This document shows, piece after piece, positions 13,291 through 13,825 of a stretch of 13,825 nt of DNA. The notes under the pieces are model-generated. The model did no database searches. It was not told the origin of the DNA and saw only the letters and a list, made by a program, of their open reading frames with translations. The first letter of the stretch is position 1. The number at the start of each line of letters is the position of its first letter. The stretch comes from Hydrogenothermaceae bacterium (GTDB lineage Bacteria; Aquificota; Aquificia; Aquificales; Hydrogenothermaceae): assembly GCA_015490675.1 (NCBI GenBank), contig WFXI01000307.1, positions 1-13,825 on the forward strand, given 5' to 3'. The position numbers and the translations under genes are program-made.

Positions 13291-13620
13291 ATGTATAATC
13301 AAAATTTGATAAAACATTAAGAGATATAATCCAAAACATACCTCAAAAGTTTGTAAGCATTTTGACAGGAAAAATTTGAATTGACTAAAGAATTGCTAAA
13401 GCTACCAGAGAAACAAAGGGCAAACTACATTAGAAAGCTATTGATAGCATTAAACTATAGACCTAAATTAAAACTGAAGTTGAAAACGCTGATGGAGGAA
13501 AGAAAAATGCCTTTAACAATAACAGAGGAAATGGCAAAAGAAGACCATTTTTATGATTGTATCGGTTCAGTATATGATGAACACCTACCAGTAAAAGTTT
13601 TAACATTTTTCATAGGCTAA
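13291..13620 (+). pseudogene. Rpn/PDDEXK-family nuclease-like protein, internally deleted
   Basis: From ATG 13291, restoring one A after MYNQ gives KFDKTLRDIIQNIPQKFVSI then LTGK. After another one-base change near 13372 the frame 13381-13620 continues as FELTKELLKLPEKQRANYIR, KLLIALNYRPKLKLKLKTLM and EERKMPLTITEEMAKED. The two blocks resemble the N-terminus and the C-terminal helices of Rpn-type PD-(D/E)XK recombination-promoting nucleases, but the nuclease core between them is missing. The last 24 residues (HFYDCIGSVYDEHLPVKV...) do not continue the family pattern and look like a fused stray frame that ends beside an IS256 end. TTG 13381 has no Shine-Dalgarno. The gene is not functional. 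The family assignment comes from remembered pattern and is moderate. Confidence 0.5.
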
Positions 13621-13623
13621 CTC

Positions 13624-13651
13624 GGGACTGTCCATAAAACTGTGTAAATTT
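13624..13651 (+). mobile_element. solo IS256-like terminal repeat
   Basis: It begins GGGACTGTCC and ends GTGTAAATTT, and is identical over 28 nt to the reverse complement of the terminus at 2135-2162. No transposase follows before another, different IS256-type end at 13674, so only the terminus is left here. Confidence 0.75.
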
Positions 13652-13673
13652 ACGATATAAAGCGGTTTATAAA

Positions 13674-13825
13674 GGGAGTGTCCACCAAAGTGTGTAAAAA
13701 TAAAAAAAGCTAACATAGGAGGTGGACACCATGGAAAGAAAGTATAACCCAAATGAAGTAAAACAAAAAATAAGAGATTTAATCCAGCAAACACTCCAGG
13801 AAACCCTTGAAGCAGAATTAGAAGA
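13674..13825 (+). mobile_element. left end of an IS256-family element running off the window
   Basis: The terminus GGGAGTGTCC...GTGTGTAAAAA (13674-13700) is followed by a leader, a strong AGGAGGT (13717-13723) and a transposase start at 13731. GTGTCCACC (13678-13686) is an exact inverse of GGTGGACAC (13721-13729), so readthrough transcripts can hide the ribosome-binding site. Confidence 0.85.
13731..13825 (+). CDS. IS256-family (mutator-type) transposase, 5' part
   Basis: An open frame from ATG 13731 to the window end begins MERKYNPNEVKQKIRDLIQQ and continues TLQETLEAELEE. Mutator/IS256 transposases start with this kind of amphipathic helix ending in LLEAEMxELLG-like residues. The start is fixed by AGGAGGT with a 7-nt spacer. 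Only 31 complete codons are visible, so the DDE core cannot be judged, but unlike other IS genes here nothing is broken in the visible part. Confidence 0.8.
   Translation, partial: MERKYNPNEVKQKIRDLIQQTLQETLEAELE

Overview
The window is very AT-rich and its proteins are rich in Lys, Glu and Ile. Together with the IS types (IS256, IS3, IS200/IS605), PIN toxin-antitoxin modules and a SWIM/SNF2 helicase, this suggests a thermophilic, low-GC bacterium. An Aquificota relative such as the Sulfurihydrogenibium group is my best guess, but that is inference. The core is a plasmid-type replicon: an intact Rep_3-family initiator gene (5791-7443) behind a textbook iteron origin (five perfect 22-bp iterons, a half-iteron inverted repeat over the rep promoter, and an AT-rich phased repeat block). 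The window is therefore a plasmid or an integrated plasmid in an advanced state of decay.

Layout from left to right: (1) 11-888, a two-gene unit with a tentative ScpA-like kleisin and a small unknown protein. (2) 889-1807, no intact gene but dense repeats: 11-bp tandem repeats, five 14-bp GTGGAACTT repeats, and 21-bp direct repeats just before a broken ParM-like actin gene. (3) 1979-2162, a MITE-sized IS256-like remnant. (4) 2188-3161 (-), a three-gene toxin-antitoxin operon whose PIN toxin has a premature stop. (5) 3229-3400, a transposase remnant. (6) 3747-4602, an intact toxin-antitoxin-like pair with promoter, an unrecognised 116-aa partner and a PIN nuclease. (7) 4644-5019, an internally deleted IS3-family element. 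(8) 5374-7443, origin and rep. (9) 7536-10639, a SWIM-SNF2 helicase gene split by two TAA codons and one frameshift. (10) 10677-12059 (-), an intact DUF234-type ATPase/nuclease. (11) 12121-13155, pieces of a minus-strand gene apparently split by an IS200/IS605 remnant, plus an exported Cys-containing protein. (12) 13291-13825, an internally deleted Rpn/PDDEXK-like pseudogene, a solo IS256 end, and the start of a fresh-looking IS256-family element running off the window.

How it fits together: rep, iterons, a former ParM partition gene and toxin-antitoxin modules are the normal replication, segregation and addiction kit of a plasmid. The origin and rep are intact while partition, one toxin, the helicase and most IS genes are broken. 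That pattern fits a replicon still under selection for replication, or one only recently immobilised. Most lesions are single-base indels in A/T runs or TAA codons, so sequencing error in homopolymers should also be excluded.
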